Shown: positions 34,705 through 41,900 of the stretch, in pieces
How the letters are laid out: every line of letters begins with the position of its first letter
Position numbering within the stretch: the first letter of the stretch is position 1
Source: an uncultured Paracoccaceae bacterium
Lineage (GTDB): Bacteria; Pseudomonadota; Alphaproteobacteria; Rhodobacterales; Rhodobacteraceae
Length of the DNA: 64,000 bases
NCBI GenBank assembly: GCA_947496605.1
Contig: CANMDF010000003.1
Span: 124,001 to 188,000 of the forward strand
Reading direction: 5' to 3'
Notes under the pieces: generated by a model
What the model was told of the DNA's origin: nothing
Database searches by the model: none
Seen by the model: only the letters and a program-made list of their open reading frames with translations
Made by a program: the position numbers and the translations under genes

Positions 34705-35396
34705 GGATCGGCCCCTTTCGTCAACAAAATCATCGAAAAATACGGCGCTTTCTCAGGCGCGTCTGCCAGTGGCAACACAACCTCTTCGGCCAGTGTCGCG
34801 CGTTCCACATAGACGGCATCATCCGTAAGCCCCAAGGCGTCAATCACACCGCGGATCTTCGCCAAATGGCGCCCGACCTTCATAATCACAACGCTTTCCG
34901 CGCCTTCTATCCGCGCACGCAATTCATCTTTGGGCAACGGACCGGGCAGAACGGTCAAACGCTCATTGCGGGCCGCAAGCGGCATGCCAGCACGCGCAGC
35001 ACAGGCCGTTACCGACGTGACACCAGGGACGACTTCGACCTGATAGACATCGGAAAGACGCGCAAAGAGGTACATGAAAGAGCCATAGAAAAACGGATCG
35101 CCTTCGCAAAGGCAGACAACATCTTGGCCTGCGTCCAAAGCCGCCGCAATTTCTGCAGCACCCTTGTCATAAGCGTCCTGTGCAGGCGCACGTTCAACAG
35201 ACATCGGCACGTCCATGACAATCTCTTGGACATCCGGACCAATCAATTCAGCGGCAATCGATCGGGCAAAGCTCGCGGCACCCGCAAGCGTCGGATAGGC
35301 CACAACCGTTGCGCCCTCGATCAGCCTTGCTGCACGCAAGGTCATCAAATCAGGGGCACCTGGCCCAAGACCAACACCGTAGAGAACACCTGTCAT
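34695..35396 (-). CDS. cobI: Precorrin-2 C20-methyltransferase
   Basis: A 233-residue tetrapyrrole methylase beginning MTGVLYGVGLGPGAPDLMTL. It has VVCLCEGDPFFYGSFMYLFA near residue 85 and EVVPGVTSVTACAARAGMPL near 110, as in CobI/CbiL. It adds a methyl group at C20 of precorrin-2. The ATG at 35396 overlaps the cobL stop by 4 bases; the longer frame to 35441 lies in cobL and is not used. It overlaps the cobJ start by up to 10 bases. Confidence 0.95.
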   Translation of the reverse strand: MTGVLYGVGLGPGAPDLMTLRAARLIEGATVVAYPTLAGAASFARSIAAELIGPDVQEIVMDVPMSVERAPAQDAYDKGAAEIAAALDAGQDVVCLCEGDPFFYGSFMYLFARLSDVYQVEVVPGVTSVTACAARAGMPLAARNERLTVLPGPLPKDELRARIEGAESVVIMKVGRHLAKIRGVIDALGLTDDAVYVERATLAEEVVLPLADAPEKAPYFSMILLTKGADPWL

Positions 35397-36595
35397 CGCT
35401 TCACAAGGCTCCACTGTGTGACGGGCATCAAAGGGCGCCATCCGGTCAATCGGCCCACTGGCTCAGCACGGTGCACCGATAGTTTGACCAAGTCGCCGCC
35501 GTAAGCCTTGTGCAGTGCAATCAGTTCGGCTTCGCTTTCCAAAGTGACGGCATTCGCAACTAAGCGACCCAAAGGGCGCAAAGCGTCCCATGCGGCTTCA
35601 AAGGTTGCGCGACTAAGGCCGCCACCAATAAAGATCGCGTCCGGAGCTTCGAGACCCTCCAATGCATCGGGAACTGATCCTTCAATCAGCGCAAGTTTCG
35701 GCGCGCCCAAGGCAAGCGCATTGGCGGCCGCCATCGCACGCCTATCTGCACGCGGCTCAATCCCGATAGCCCGTGCATAGCGTGCCGCACGCATCCACTC
35801 GATCGCCACGGACCCACAACCACAGCCAATATCCCACAATAAAGCGCCACGCATAGGCATCAGTTTGGCCACTGTTGCAGCACGAATTTCTTGCTTGGTC
35901 ATCGTGCCGTCAGACTGAAACAGATCATCCGCCAACCCCGGCACGCGCGGCAGCAATGCGGCATCAGGGGCCGCGATGCAGTGCACCGCCAGCGTGTTGA
36001 AAGCTGGAACACTGTGATCCCAGCTGTCAGCCATCCCATCAAACCGCGCCTCATCCTTGCCGCCCATCGCGGCGAGAACGGTCATTTTTGATTTACCAAA
36101 ACCGCGTTCCGACAGGAATGCCGCGATTTGGGCCGGTGTTTCAGCACCGGTTGTCAACACAAGCAACTGCGCATCAGGCTGGATGAAAGCAATCATCTGC
36201 TCAACCGGACGACCATGTACCGTGAGTGTTTCCACATCAGGTAAAGACCAGCCCATACGTGCGGCGGCGAGCTGGAACGCTGATAGTTGCGGATGATAGG
36301 TAATTTCGCTGGGATCAATCGCACGGCCAATGCGTGCGCCAACTGAGAACCACAGCGGATCGCCAGTTGCCAGAATAACAACGCGCTTGCCGCGCAAACC
36401 TTCGATCGTCGTGATCAGCGCATCAAATGGGTGCGGCCATGCAAGGCGGTCTGCGGTGAGGTTTTCTGTCAAATTGTGATGTCGATCGCCACCAATGATA
36501 ATTTCCGCCGCTTCAACGACAGCACGCGTGGCAGGGACAAGCCCGTCCATGCCGTCTTCACCGATACCGACAATATGCAGCCAAGGATCAGCCAT
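35393..36595 (-). CDS. cobL: Precorrin-6Y C5,15-methyltransferase (decarboxylating)
   Basis: A 400-residue bifunctional enzyme. The N-terminal ~200 residues are a tetrapyrrole methylase domain (WLHIVGIGEDGMDGL, VVILATGDPLWFSVGARI). The C-terminal part is a Rossmann methyltransferase (ALLWDIGCGCGSVAIEWM near residue 255), equal to CbiE plus CbiT. It methylates C5 and C15 and decarboxylates the C12 acetate. It overlaps cobH by 8 bases upstream and cobI by 4 downstream. Confidence 0.96.
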   Translation of the reverse strand: MADPWLHIVGIGEDGMDGLVPATRAVVEAAEIIIGGDRHHNLTENLTADRLAWPHPFDALITTIEGLRGKRVVILATGDPLWFSVGARIGRAIDPSEITYHPQLSAFQLAAARMGWSLPDVETLTVHGRPVEQMIAFIQPDAQLLVLTTGAETPAQIAAFLSERGFGKSKMTVLAAMGGKDEARFDGMADSWDHSVPAFNTLAVHCIAAPDAALLPRVPGLADDLFQSDGTMTKQEIRAATVAKLMPMRGALLWDIGCGCGSVAIEWMRAARYARAIGIEPRADRRAMAAANALALGAPKLALIEGSVPDALEGLEAPDAIFIGGGLSRATFEAAWDALRPLGRLVANAVTLESEAELIALHKAYGGDLVKLSVHRAEPVGRLTGWRPLMPVTQWSLVKR

Positions 36596-37223
36596 CTTCG
36601 GGCAACCCCGCAGCCAATGCGTTCACCGCCGCTGATGCCATCGCAGACCCGCCGCGCCGCCCGCGCAGGGCAATGTAATCGCAACCACGTGGGCTGGCCG
36701 CGAGTTCTGCTTTGCTTTCGGCAGCACCAACAAACCCAACCGGAAAACCCAAAATAACCGCAGGCTTTGGCCAGCCTGCGTCAAGAAGCTCTAGCAAATG
36801 AAAAAGGGCTGTTGGGGCATTTCCAACGGCCACGACGGCCCCTTCAATATGCTTTTCCCAAAGCTCGACTGCTGCAGCAGATCGGGTGTTGCCAATGTCC
36901 TTTGCGCGTGCAGGCACGGCTGGGTCGTTCAACGTCACGATCACTTCGTTACCAGCAGGCAGATAGCGGCGAATGATCCCAGCGCCCACCATTTCACAGT
37001 CACACAAAATCGGCGCACCAGCTTGCAGTGCGGCATGCCCCGCAGCAGCGGCACCTTCGGAGAATACCAAGCGATCCGCAATTTCAACCATACCGCAGGC
37101 ATGGATCAACCTTGTGATCACCGGCTGCATTGCGGGCGCGAAACGCGCAAGCCGCGCCTCTGCCCGCACTGTGGCAAAGCTTTGTGCGTAGATCGCTTTA
37201 GGGTCTGTTTCGTAAGGGCGCAC
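36588..37223 (-). CDS. cobH: Precorrin-8X methylmutase
   Basis: A 211-residue CobH. It begins RPYETDPKAIYAQSFATVRA, with the family's RLIHACGMVEIADRLVFS stretch (catalytic His) near residue 43, followed by DCEMVGAGIIRRYLPAG, AVGNAPTALFHLLELL and PVGFVGAAESKAEL. It moves a methyl group from C11 to C12 to give hydrogenobyrinate. The start is GTG 37223, with AAAGG ahead of it. A sub-type B hairpin repeat fills the gap to cbiX. Confidence 0.95.
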   Translation of the reverse strand: MRPYETDPKAIYAQSFATVRAEARLARFAPAMQPVITRLIHACGMVEIADRLVFSEGAAAAGHAALQAGAPILCDCEMVGAGIIRRYLPAGNEVIVTLNDPAVPARAKDIGNTRSAAAVELWEKHIEGAVVAVGNAPTALFHLLELLDAGWPKPAVILGFPVGFVGAAESKAELAASPRGCDYIALRGRRGGSAMASAAVNALAAGLPEDG

Positions 37224-37247
37224 GGGCGGGCCTTTGTTTTGTGTGGT

Positions 37248-37291
37248 CCCCGCCGGAGCCTCCGGCGGGAGTTTACTTGGGCAAGATGATG
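37248..37291 (-). repeat. Dispersed GC-hairpin repeat, sub-type B, between cbiX and cobH
   Basis: On the minus strand it reads CATCATCTTGCCCAAGTAAAC then TCCCGCCGGAGG and on through a complete palindrome. The arms CCCGCCGGAG (37249-37258) and CTCCGGCGGG (37260-37269) pair over 10 bp. It begins two bases after the cbiX stop, so the RNA hairpin would lie between cbiX and the cobH ribosome site. This is the only copy seen here with both hairpin arms complete. Confidence 0.75.
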
Positions 37292-37292
37292 G

Positions 37293-38540
37293 TTAGTTTG
37301 CTTTGGTTTTTCGCGCACTTTCGGGGCCATGCGGATGCTTAGCGTGGGGGTAGGGCGCGTGATGATGGTCATGATCATGGTGGTGATCGTGATCATGGTG
37401 GTGATCGTGATCATGGTGGTGATCGTGATCATGGTCGTGGTCGTGGGCGTGGTGATGATGGTGGTGATCCACGGCTTCAAGGCGGCACATGCCCGTGCAA
37501 AAAGTGTCGCAGTGCGTGCAGTCTGCCACATTGGAGCCCGGCGCATTGGCGCCCTGCCCTTCGACGTGATGGTGATGGCTTTCTTGCACCGCACCCACTT
37601 CGCCCTCAAACCCTAGAACGCCGGTCCGGTATTTGCACAAAACACAGGTCGGTGGTGGCACGGCGCCGAATGCAGGATGCGCACGGTCCTCAGCGCTGAT
37701 GTGGTGATGTTTGCCTTCTTCCAAAGCCAACACTTGGCTGCGATAGCCGCAGATACCACAGTTAGGTGGCGGCGTTTCGCTAACCTGTTCCATGATCCGC
37801 TCGGCAAATGTTTCCAGCACCTTTGGGTGATCCCCCAGATAGCCTGCTTTGATGAATTGCACATCTTTGTGTTCAGCCGCGACCTGATCAGTGAACCCAT
37901 AGATCCGGTCGATCAGGATGCCCGAGAACAAGAAGTAAGGGAAAACAATGACTCGCTTGTATGGCAGCATCGCCACGTGTTGCAGGCATGGTTCAACCAA
38001 GGGGAAGGTGACACCAGAGTATCCAACTTCAACCCAGCCAAACCCCATGCCTTCTTGCAGCATCCGCGCAATTTTGGCCACGTTGCCATTGGCGTCAGGG
38101 TCAGACGCACCCCGCCCGATGACGACAAGGCAAGTTTCGGTCAGTGGCATTTCGCCATGATCCGTATTCGCTTGGTCAACAGCATCCTTGATGCGGCCAG
38201 CAGCCGCGGCGATCATCTTGGGGTCAACCCCCAATTCACGGCCGTACTGAACTGTCATGTCGTGCTTGGCCGCATAAGTATTCAAAACAGTCGGAATATC
38301 GTTCTTGGCGTGCATCGCAGCAAAGAGCATGCCGGGCACCGCCAAAATCCGTTCGCAACCCGCCTCACGCAGCTTATCCAAACCATCGCGGATGACTGGG
38401 TTCGCGAATTCCAGATAGCCATAGTCGGTCATCCAATCGTCTGGCAAATAGGCCGGCAGTTTATCTGCCAAAGTGGCGAATTCATCGACAGCAGATTGGC
38501 TGCGCGAACCGTGACCGCAGATCATAACACCGGTCTTCAT
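37293..38540 (-). CDS. cbiX: CbiX-type cobaltochelatase with cysteine-rich and long His-rich tail
   Basis: A 415-residue protein. Residues 1-270 form two CbiX-like halves: VMICGHGSRSQSAVDEF with the metal-binding His at the N terminus, then GYSGVTFPLVEPCLQHVAML and VFPYFLFSGILIDRIYG. This catalytic part is followed by three cysteine motifs (CGICGYRS, CVLCKYRTG, CTHCDTFCTGMC) and a run of His-Asp repeats. CbiX inserts cobalt into sirohydrochlorin, and Fe-S binding by a Cys motif is known in some CbiX. The His tail could store or deliver Co2+/Ni2+. The start overlaps the upstream small His-rich gene by 4 bases. Confidence 0.9.
   Translation of the reverse strand: MKTGVMICGHGSRSQSAVDEFATLADKLPAYLPDDWMTDYGYLEFANPVIRDGLDKLREAGCERILAVPGMLFAAMHAKNDIPTVLNTYAAKHDMTVQYGRELGVDPKMIAAAAGRIKDAVDQANTDHGEMPLTETCLVVIGRGASDPDANGNVAKIARMLQEGMGFGWVEVGYSGVTFPLVEPCLQHVAMLPYKRVIVFPYFLFSGILIDRIYGFTDQVAAEHKDVQFIKAGYLGDHPKVLETFAERIMEQVSETPPPNCGICGYRSQVLALEEGKHHHISAEDRAHPAFGAVPPPTCVLCKYRTGVLGFEGEVGAVQESHHHHVEGQGANAPGSNVADCTHCDTFCTGMCRLEAVDHHHHHHAHDHDHDHDHHHDHDHHHDHDHHHDHDHHHAPYPHAKHPHGPESARKTKAN
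37373..37440 (-). repeat. 18-bp tandem repeat coding the CbiX His-Asp tail
   Basis: The plus-strand unit GATCATGGTGGTGATCGT occurs at 37373-37390, 37391-37408 and 37409-37426, with a partial fourth ending near 37440. Read on the minus strand in the cbiX frame it encodes repeated His-Asp-His blocks. Perfect unit identity implies recent slippage-type expansion, so tail length probably varies between strains. Confidence 0.9.
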
Positions 38541-38755
38541 GCTGTTTCCTCTTCCAGCTCTTCTGCAGCTTCTGCCGCTGCATCATCACGTGCCTTTTTG
38601 CCCTTTAAGGCGCCCCAGATCGCAGCAATTCCTGCCAATCCGATAGCAGCACCCGCAATCCAATGATCGTGACCTGCCACATCAGCCCAATGGCCCGGAT
38701 GGGCCAAGGCCGCGGACCCGGCACACATCAGCAAAACTGTTAGTAACCGCCGCAT
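38537..38755 (-). CDS. Small exported/membrane His-containing protein, first gene of the cob operon
   Basis: A 72-residue protein. MRRLLTVLLMCAGSAALAHP is a signal peptide with a cleavage site before HPGHWADVAGHDHW, so the mature N terminus is rich in His. A membrane segment follows (IAGAAIGLAGIAAIWGAL), then a charged KGKKARDDAAAEAAEELEEE tail. From memory it resembles the group called DUF6732. The ATG at 38755 follows AAAGGGAGA. Its stop overlaps the cbiX start, so it may help bind or pass cobalt or another metal; this is inference. Confidence 0.75.
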   Translation of the reverse strand: MRRLLTVLLMCAGSAALAHPGHWADVAGHDHWIAGAAIGLAGIAAIWGALKGKKARDDAAAEAAEELEEETA

Positions 38756-38779
38756 GGGGGTTCTCCCTTTTATCGCATT

Positions 38780-38864
38780 GCCAGAGAGCCCGCTTGCCGG
38801 GTCTTGACGACGAGATGCACGGTCCCCTTTTTGGGTCAACCCTGCCGTCTCCAACCTCTCTGGC
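38780..38864 (-). promoter_or_regulatory. Candidate structured 5' leader RNA of the cob operon
   Basis: Between the divergent glutathionyl-hydroquinone reductase gene and the cob operon, the minus strand contains GCCAGAGAG (38864-38856) and its perfect complement CTCTCTGGC (38788-38780). These close an 85-base element located 25 bases before the first start codon. Inside are further possible helices: ACGG with CCGT, GGG-TTGA-CCC, and CCCG-GCAAG-CGGG. I looked for the cobalamin-riboswitch signatures (GCCACTG and the B12 box) and did not find convincing matches, so its class is unknown. Confidence 0.4.
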
Positions 38865-39065
38865 CTTGAATTGGCTTCGTCTTGGTTCGGTATAGAGCGC
38901 GGGCTTGGGCAGAGCAAACGCTTATGCGACCGATGTTTGCCAAAGGGCGGCAACACCGCAATTTTCCCTTATGTGCGTGCGTGCACGAAAGCTGCGCACT
39001 GACATGGCTTTGTTCACACGCACAAGAACGCTATCTGGTTTTTTAACAAGGAAAAGGAACATAGA

Positions 39066-40043
39066 ATGGGTCAGCTTGTAGACGGCGTTTGGCATGATGT
39101 TTGGTACGACACAAAGACAACGGGTGGTGCTTTCGTGCGAAAAGACGCGCAATTTCGCAATTGGATCACCGCTGATGGGTCCGCCGGACCTTCTGGGATC
39201 GGTGGCTTTAAGGCCGAAAGCGGACGCTATCATCTTTATGTCTCTTATGCTTGCCCTTGGGCGCATCGCACACTGATCTTCCGTCAACTCAAGGGGCTTA
39301 CAGATCACATCAGTATTTCAGCGGTGCATCCCGACATGCTGTCTGATGGTTGGACATTTGAGACGGACGACCACAGCGCGACAGGCGATACGCTCTTTGG
39401 TCTGCAATTTGCCCGCGACATCTACCTCAAAGCACTGCCTGACATGAACGGTCGCGTGACCGTGCCGATCCTTTGGGACAAAGAGCAAGGCACGATCGTA
39501 TCCAACGAAAGCTCCGAGATTATTCGGATGTTCAACACGGCCTTTAACGAGATCACGGGCAATACCGACGATTATTGGCCAGAAGAACTGCGCGACGCCA
39601 TCGCCCCCGTGAATGACAGGATCTACGATACGTTTAATAACGGTGTCTACAAATCCGGCTTTGCCACGTCACAAGAGGCCTATGACAAAGCCATCCATCC
39701 GCTGTTCGACACGCTGAATTGGCTAGAAGAGCGCCTGAGCAAGAACCGTTATCTGATGGGCGATCGCCTGACAGAAGCGGACTGGCGTCTTTGGACGACG
39801 CTGGTGCGCTTTGATCCCGTCTATCACCTGCACTTCAAATGTAACCGCAAACGGATTGCAGACTATCCAAATCTGTCAGGATACACCCGCGAACTTTATC
39901 AAATCCCCGGCATCGCCGACACTGTGAACATGGAACACATCGTGCGTCACTATCATTACAGTCACGAAACCATCAATCCACACCGGATCATTCCGATCAA
40001 CCCGGAACTAGGCTTTGATGCGCCCCACGGACGGGGTGACTGA
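39066..40043 (+). CDS. Glutathionyl-hydroquinone reductase (xi-class glutathione transferase)
   Basis: A 325-residue protein of the YqjG/ECM4 family. The family hallmark YHLYVSYACPWAHRTLIFRQ has the catalytic Cys in CPWA near residue 65. Further markers are TVPILWDKEQGTIVSNESSEIIRM and a C-terminal helical GST domain with RYLMGDRLTEADWRLWTTLVRFD. It reduces glutathionyl-hydroquinones, acting in quinone detoxification. The ATG at 39066 follows AAAAGGAA. It is divergent from the cob operon and its 3' end overlaps the convergent receiver-protein gene by 47 bases. Confidence 0.92.
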   Translation: MGQLVDGVWHDVWYDTKTTGGAFVRKDAQFRNWITADGSAGPSGIGGFKAESGRYHLYVSYACPWAHRTLIFRQLKGLTDHISISAVHPDMLSDGWTFETDDHSATGDTLFGLQFARDIYLKALPDMNGRVTVPILWDKEQGTIVSNESSEIIRMFNTAFNEITGNTDDYWPEELRDAIAPVNDRIYDTFNNGVYKSGFATSQEAYDKAIHPLFDTLNWLEERLSKNRYLMGDRLTEADWRLWTTLVRFDPVYHLHFKCNRKRIADYPNLSGYTRELYQIPGIADTVNMEHIVRHYHYSHETINPHRIIPINPELGFDAPHGRGD

Positions 40044-40395
40044 TCCCGTAATGATGGACGATCGCGGCAAGGTCTTTAGGCGGAGTCGCGGTCTCAACCA
40101 GTGCGCGGGCATTGGCGGCGTGCTGAAAAATAGACCCGTCTGAAAAGAAGGTCGTATCGGTGACAAAAACGATATTTGCGTTAGGCTGGCGAAACTGAAC
40201 AAGGTCTGCGATGGCCAAAGCGCTGCCATTCGACAGAACTAAATCCAACACGATGACATCAAAGTTCTGCGATTCGACAATCTGCAATGCGCTTTCGGCT
40301 GTCGTCACACAACACACATCAACGTCGAGCCTTTCGAGATGACGCTGCCATACCAGCCCCAAAGCTTCATTTCGTTGGACAATAAGAGCCCTCAT
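39997..40395 (-). CDS. Stand-alone receiver-domain protein with altered acidic pocket
   Basis: A 132-residue single receiver domain with no output domain. The predicted phospho-acceptor Asp is in FDVIVLDLVLSNGSAL, near residue 52. The N-terminal metal-binding acid pair is replaced (ALIVQRNEAL where active receivers have two acids), and the conserved Lys is displaced into ATPPKDL. Phosphorylation may thus be weak or absent. The ATG at 40395 follows AAGGTGG; an in-frame GTG lies three codons earlier. A CtrA-like site lies about 80-100 bases upstream. Confidence 0.8.
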   Translation of the reverse strand: MRALIVQRNEALGLVWQRHLERLDVDVCCVTTAESALQIVESQNFDVIVLDLVLSNGSALAIADLVQFRQPNANIVFVTDTTFFSDGSIFQHAANARALVETATPPKDLAAIVHHYGISHPVRGAHQSLVPG

Positions 40396-40476
40396 AGTTC
40401 CCACCTTTCGATAAACATAACACTTGTAAACAAACTGTTTCTTAACCTTCGTAGAACTACCCCTGCGAGCAATTAG

Positions 40477-40492
40477 TTAACGAATAGTTAAC
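40477..40492. promoter_or_regulatory. CtrA-type binding site
   Basis: The sequence TTAA-CGAATAG-TTAAC fits the alphaproteobacterial CtrA consensus TTAA-N7-TTAAC. Because each half is GTTAAC, a palindrome, it fits on both strands. It lies upstream of the stand-alone receiver gene (minus strand) and about 100 bases before the DUF1636 gene (plus strand). A further TTAACC half-site lies near 40442. Confidence 0.5.
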
Positions 40493-40593
40493 TGTCACAC
40501 TCTCCTGTACCAAAGGTCAGGTTCTCGCCGACTGACTTGTGTTACCGGCGCAAATCCGCTTGAAAAGCAGAAGCAAAAAAGAGGCATAGCTGC

Positions 40594-40968
40594 ATGACGA
40601 CTTGGATCACGATTTGCGACACCTGTAAGCAAGAAGGTTGGGAAACTGGCGACATGTCCCAAACCGATGGTGAAGCGCTTGCCACATTGATCGAGGCCGC
40701 AGCGACCGGCCTGCAACAGGTTAAAACGCGCCGGGTCTCTTGTTTGATGGGATGCAAGAAAGCCTGCAACGTGGCTATCCAAGGTGCAGGCAAGCTGAAC
40801 TACACGTTAGGCGAATTTGAACCAACGACAGAGGCTGCAACCGGAATCGTGGCCTATGCCATGGCGCATTCTGCGTCAGAAACAGGGCAAGTGCCTTACC
40901 GCGAATGGCCGCAAGCGGTGAAGGGCCATTTTGTGACCCGTCACCCCCCATTGCCACAAGACGAATGA
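40594..40968 (+). CDS. DUF1636 family metal-binding-like protein
   Basis: A 124-residue protein with two Cys pairs: CDTCKQEGWE near residue 8, and RRVSCLMGCKKACNVAIQ near 50, which resembles a thioredoxin-like [2Fe-2S] or metal site. This matches the DUF1636 family as I know it; function not established. It overlaps cobC by 4 bases and so belongs to the cobC-cobD operon. That ties it to cobalamin synthesis or cobalt handling by context only. Confidence 0.8.
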   Translation: MTTWITICDTCKQEGWETGDMSQTDGEALATLIEAAATGLQQVKTRRVSCLMGCKKACNVAIQGAGKLNYTLGEFEPTTEAATGIVAYAMAHSASETGQVPYREWPQAVKGHFVTRHPPLPQDE

Positions 40969-41900
40969 GCGCAAAACGCGACCACGGCGGCGGCCTTGAT
41001 GCGGCCATTGCAAACTATGGCGGCACCCGTGCCGACTGGCTAGACTTGTCGACGGGTATCAATCCCGCACCCTATCCAATGCCGAAACTGCCGCAGGATG
41101 CTTGGACTGCCTTGCCCGATGAGGCGGCCTTTGCGCGGCTTTACGCCTTGGCGCGCAGCTTTTGGCAAGTACCCCAAGAAGCCGGCATCATCGGGGCGGC
41201 AGGTGCCTCAGCAATCATCGCCGCATTGCCGCGGGTTCTGCCTCAGGGTGACGTTTGCATTCCCGGCCCAACCTACAACGAACATGGCGCGGCTTTTGCA
41301 GCATCTGGATGGCGCTTGGGTCAAGACCCAAGCCACGCGCTGGTCGCGGTGCACCCCAACAATCCCGATGGCCACATCTGGACTGTGAGCGATCTTAATG
41401 CGACCTACACGATCATCGACGAAAGCTTTTGCGACGTTGCCCCCGAAAAATCCCTTATCCATCTGGCATCACGGCCCGGCACAATCGTCCTTAAGAGCTT
41501 TGGAAAGTTTTGGGGGCTCGCAGGCCTACGGCTTGGCTTCGCCATCGGAGACCCCACGATCATCGCCAAACTAACGGATTTACTGGGACCATGGCAAATT
41601 TCTGGACCAGCACTCGCGATCGGGGCAGAAGCGCTGTCCGATCCGGCTTGGGCCGCGGAAACCCGATCCCGCCTGTCCACAGACGCAACCAGACTAGATG
41701 AGCTTTTATTGCAGAACGGCGCCGAACGCGTCGGCGGCACGAGCCTATTCCGCCTCTATAAGGTTGAGAATGCACTTATCACTCAAGATCATCTCGCCCG
41801 CCATCACGTCTGGTCACGCGTGTTCCCCTATGACCCCACATGGTTACGGCTTGGCTTGCCCGCTCCTGACCGTTGGGCACAATTGGAAGCCGCGTTTTGA
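40965..41900 (+). CDS. cobC: Threonine-phosphate decarboxylase, cobalamin aminopropanol arm
   Basis: A 311-residue fold-type I PLP enzyme, shorter than typical aminotransferases but normal for this family. It shows RDHGGGLDAAIANYGG and WLDLSTGINPAPYP at the N terminus, VHPNNPDGHIW, YTIIDESFCDV, and the PLP lysine in IVLKSFGKFWGLAGLRLGF. It supplies (R)-1-aminopropan-2-ol phosphate or assists the aminopropanol attachment step. This gene is called cobD in Salmonella naming. The ATG at 40965 overlaps the DUF1636 stop. Confidence 0.92.
   Translation: MSAKRDHGGGLDAAIANYGGTRADWLDLSTGINPAPYPMPKLPQDAWTALPDEAAFARLYALARSFWQVPQEAGIIGAAGASAIIAALPRVLPQGDVCIPGPTYNEHGAAFAASGWRLGQDPSHALVAVHPNNPDGHIWTVSDLNATYTIIDESFCDVAPEKSLIHLASRPGTIVLKSFGKFWGLAGLRLGFAIGDPTIIAKLTDLLGPWQISGPALAIGAEALSDPAWAAETRSRLSTDATRLDELLLQNGAERVGGTSLFRLYKVENALITQDHLARHHVWSRVFPYDPTWLRLGLPAPDRWAQLEAAF

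Noticed and set aside
34572..35504. Plus-strand frame across cobJ and cobI
   Set aside because: Both minus-strand genes have complete family motifs; the plus frame has none.
37329..37616. Plus-strand open frame giving a very hydrophobic Val/Met-rich protein
   Set aside because: It is the antisense of the cbiX His-Asp repeat; GTG/ATG repeats on the opposite strand translate as Val and Met. No ribosome site or family.
37677..38666. Long plus-strand frame opposite cbiX (329 codons)
   Set aside because: It overlaps fully with the well-supported cbiX gene and has no recognisable domain; a by-product of codon bias in the real gene.
38780..38930. Cobalamin riboswitch upstream of the cob operon
   Set aside because: Position is right, but the conserved GCCACTG and B12-box sequences were not found, so I list only an unclassified structured leader.
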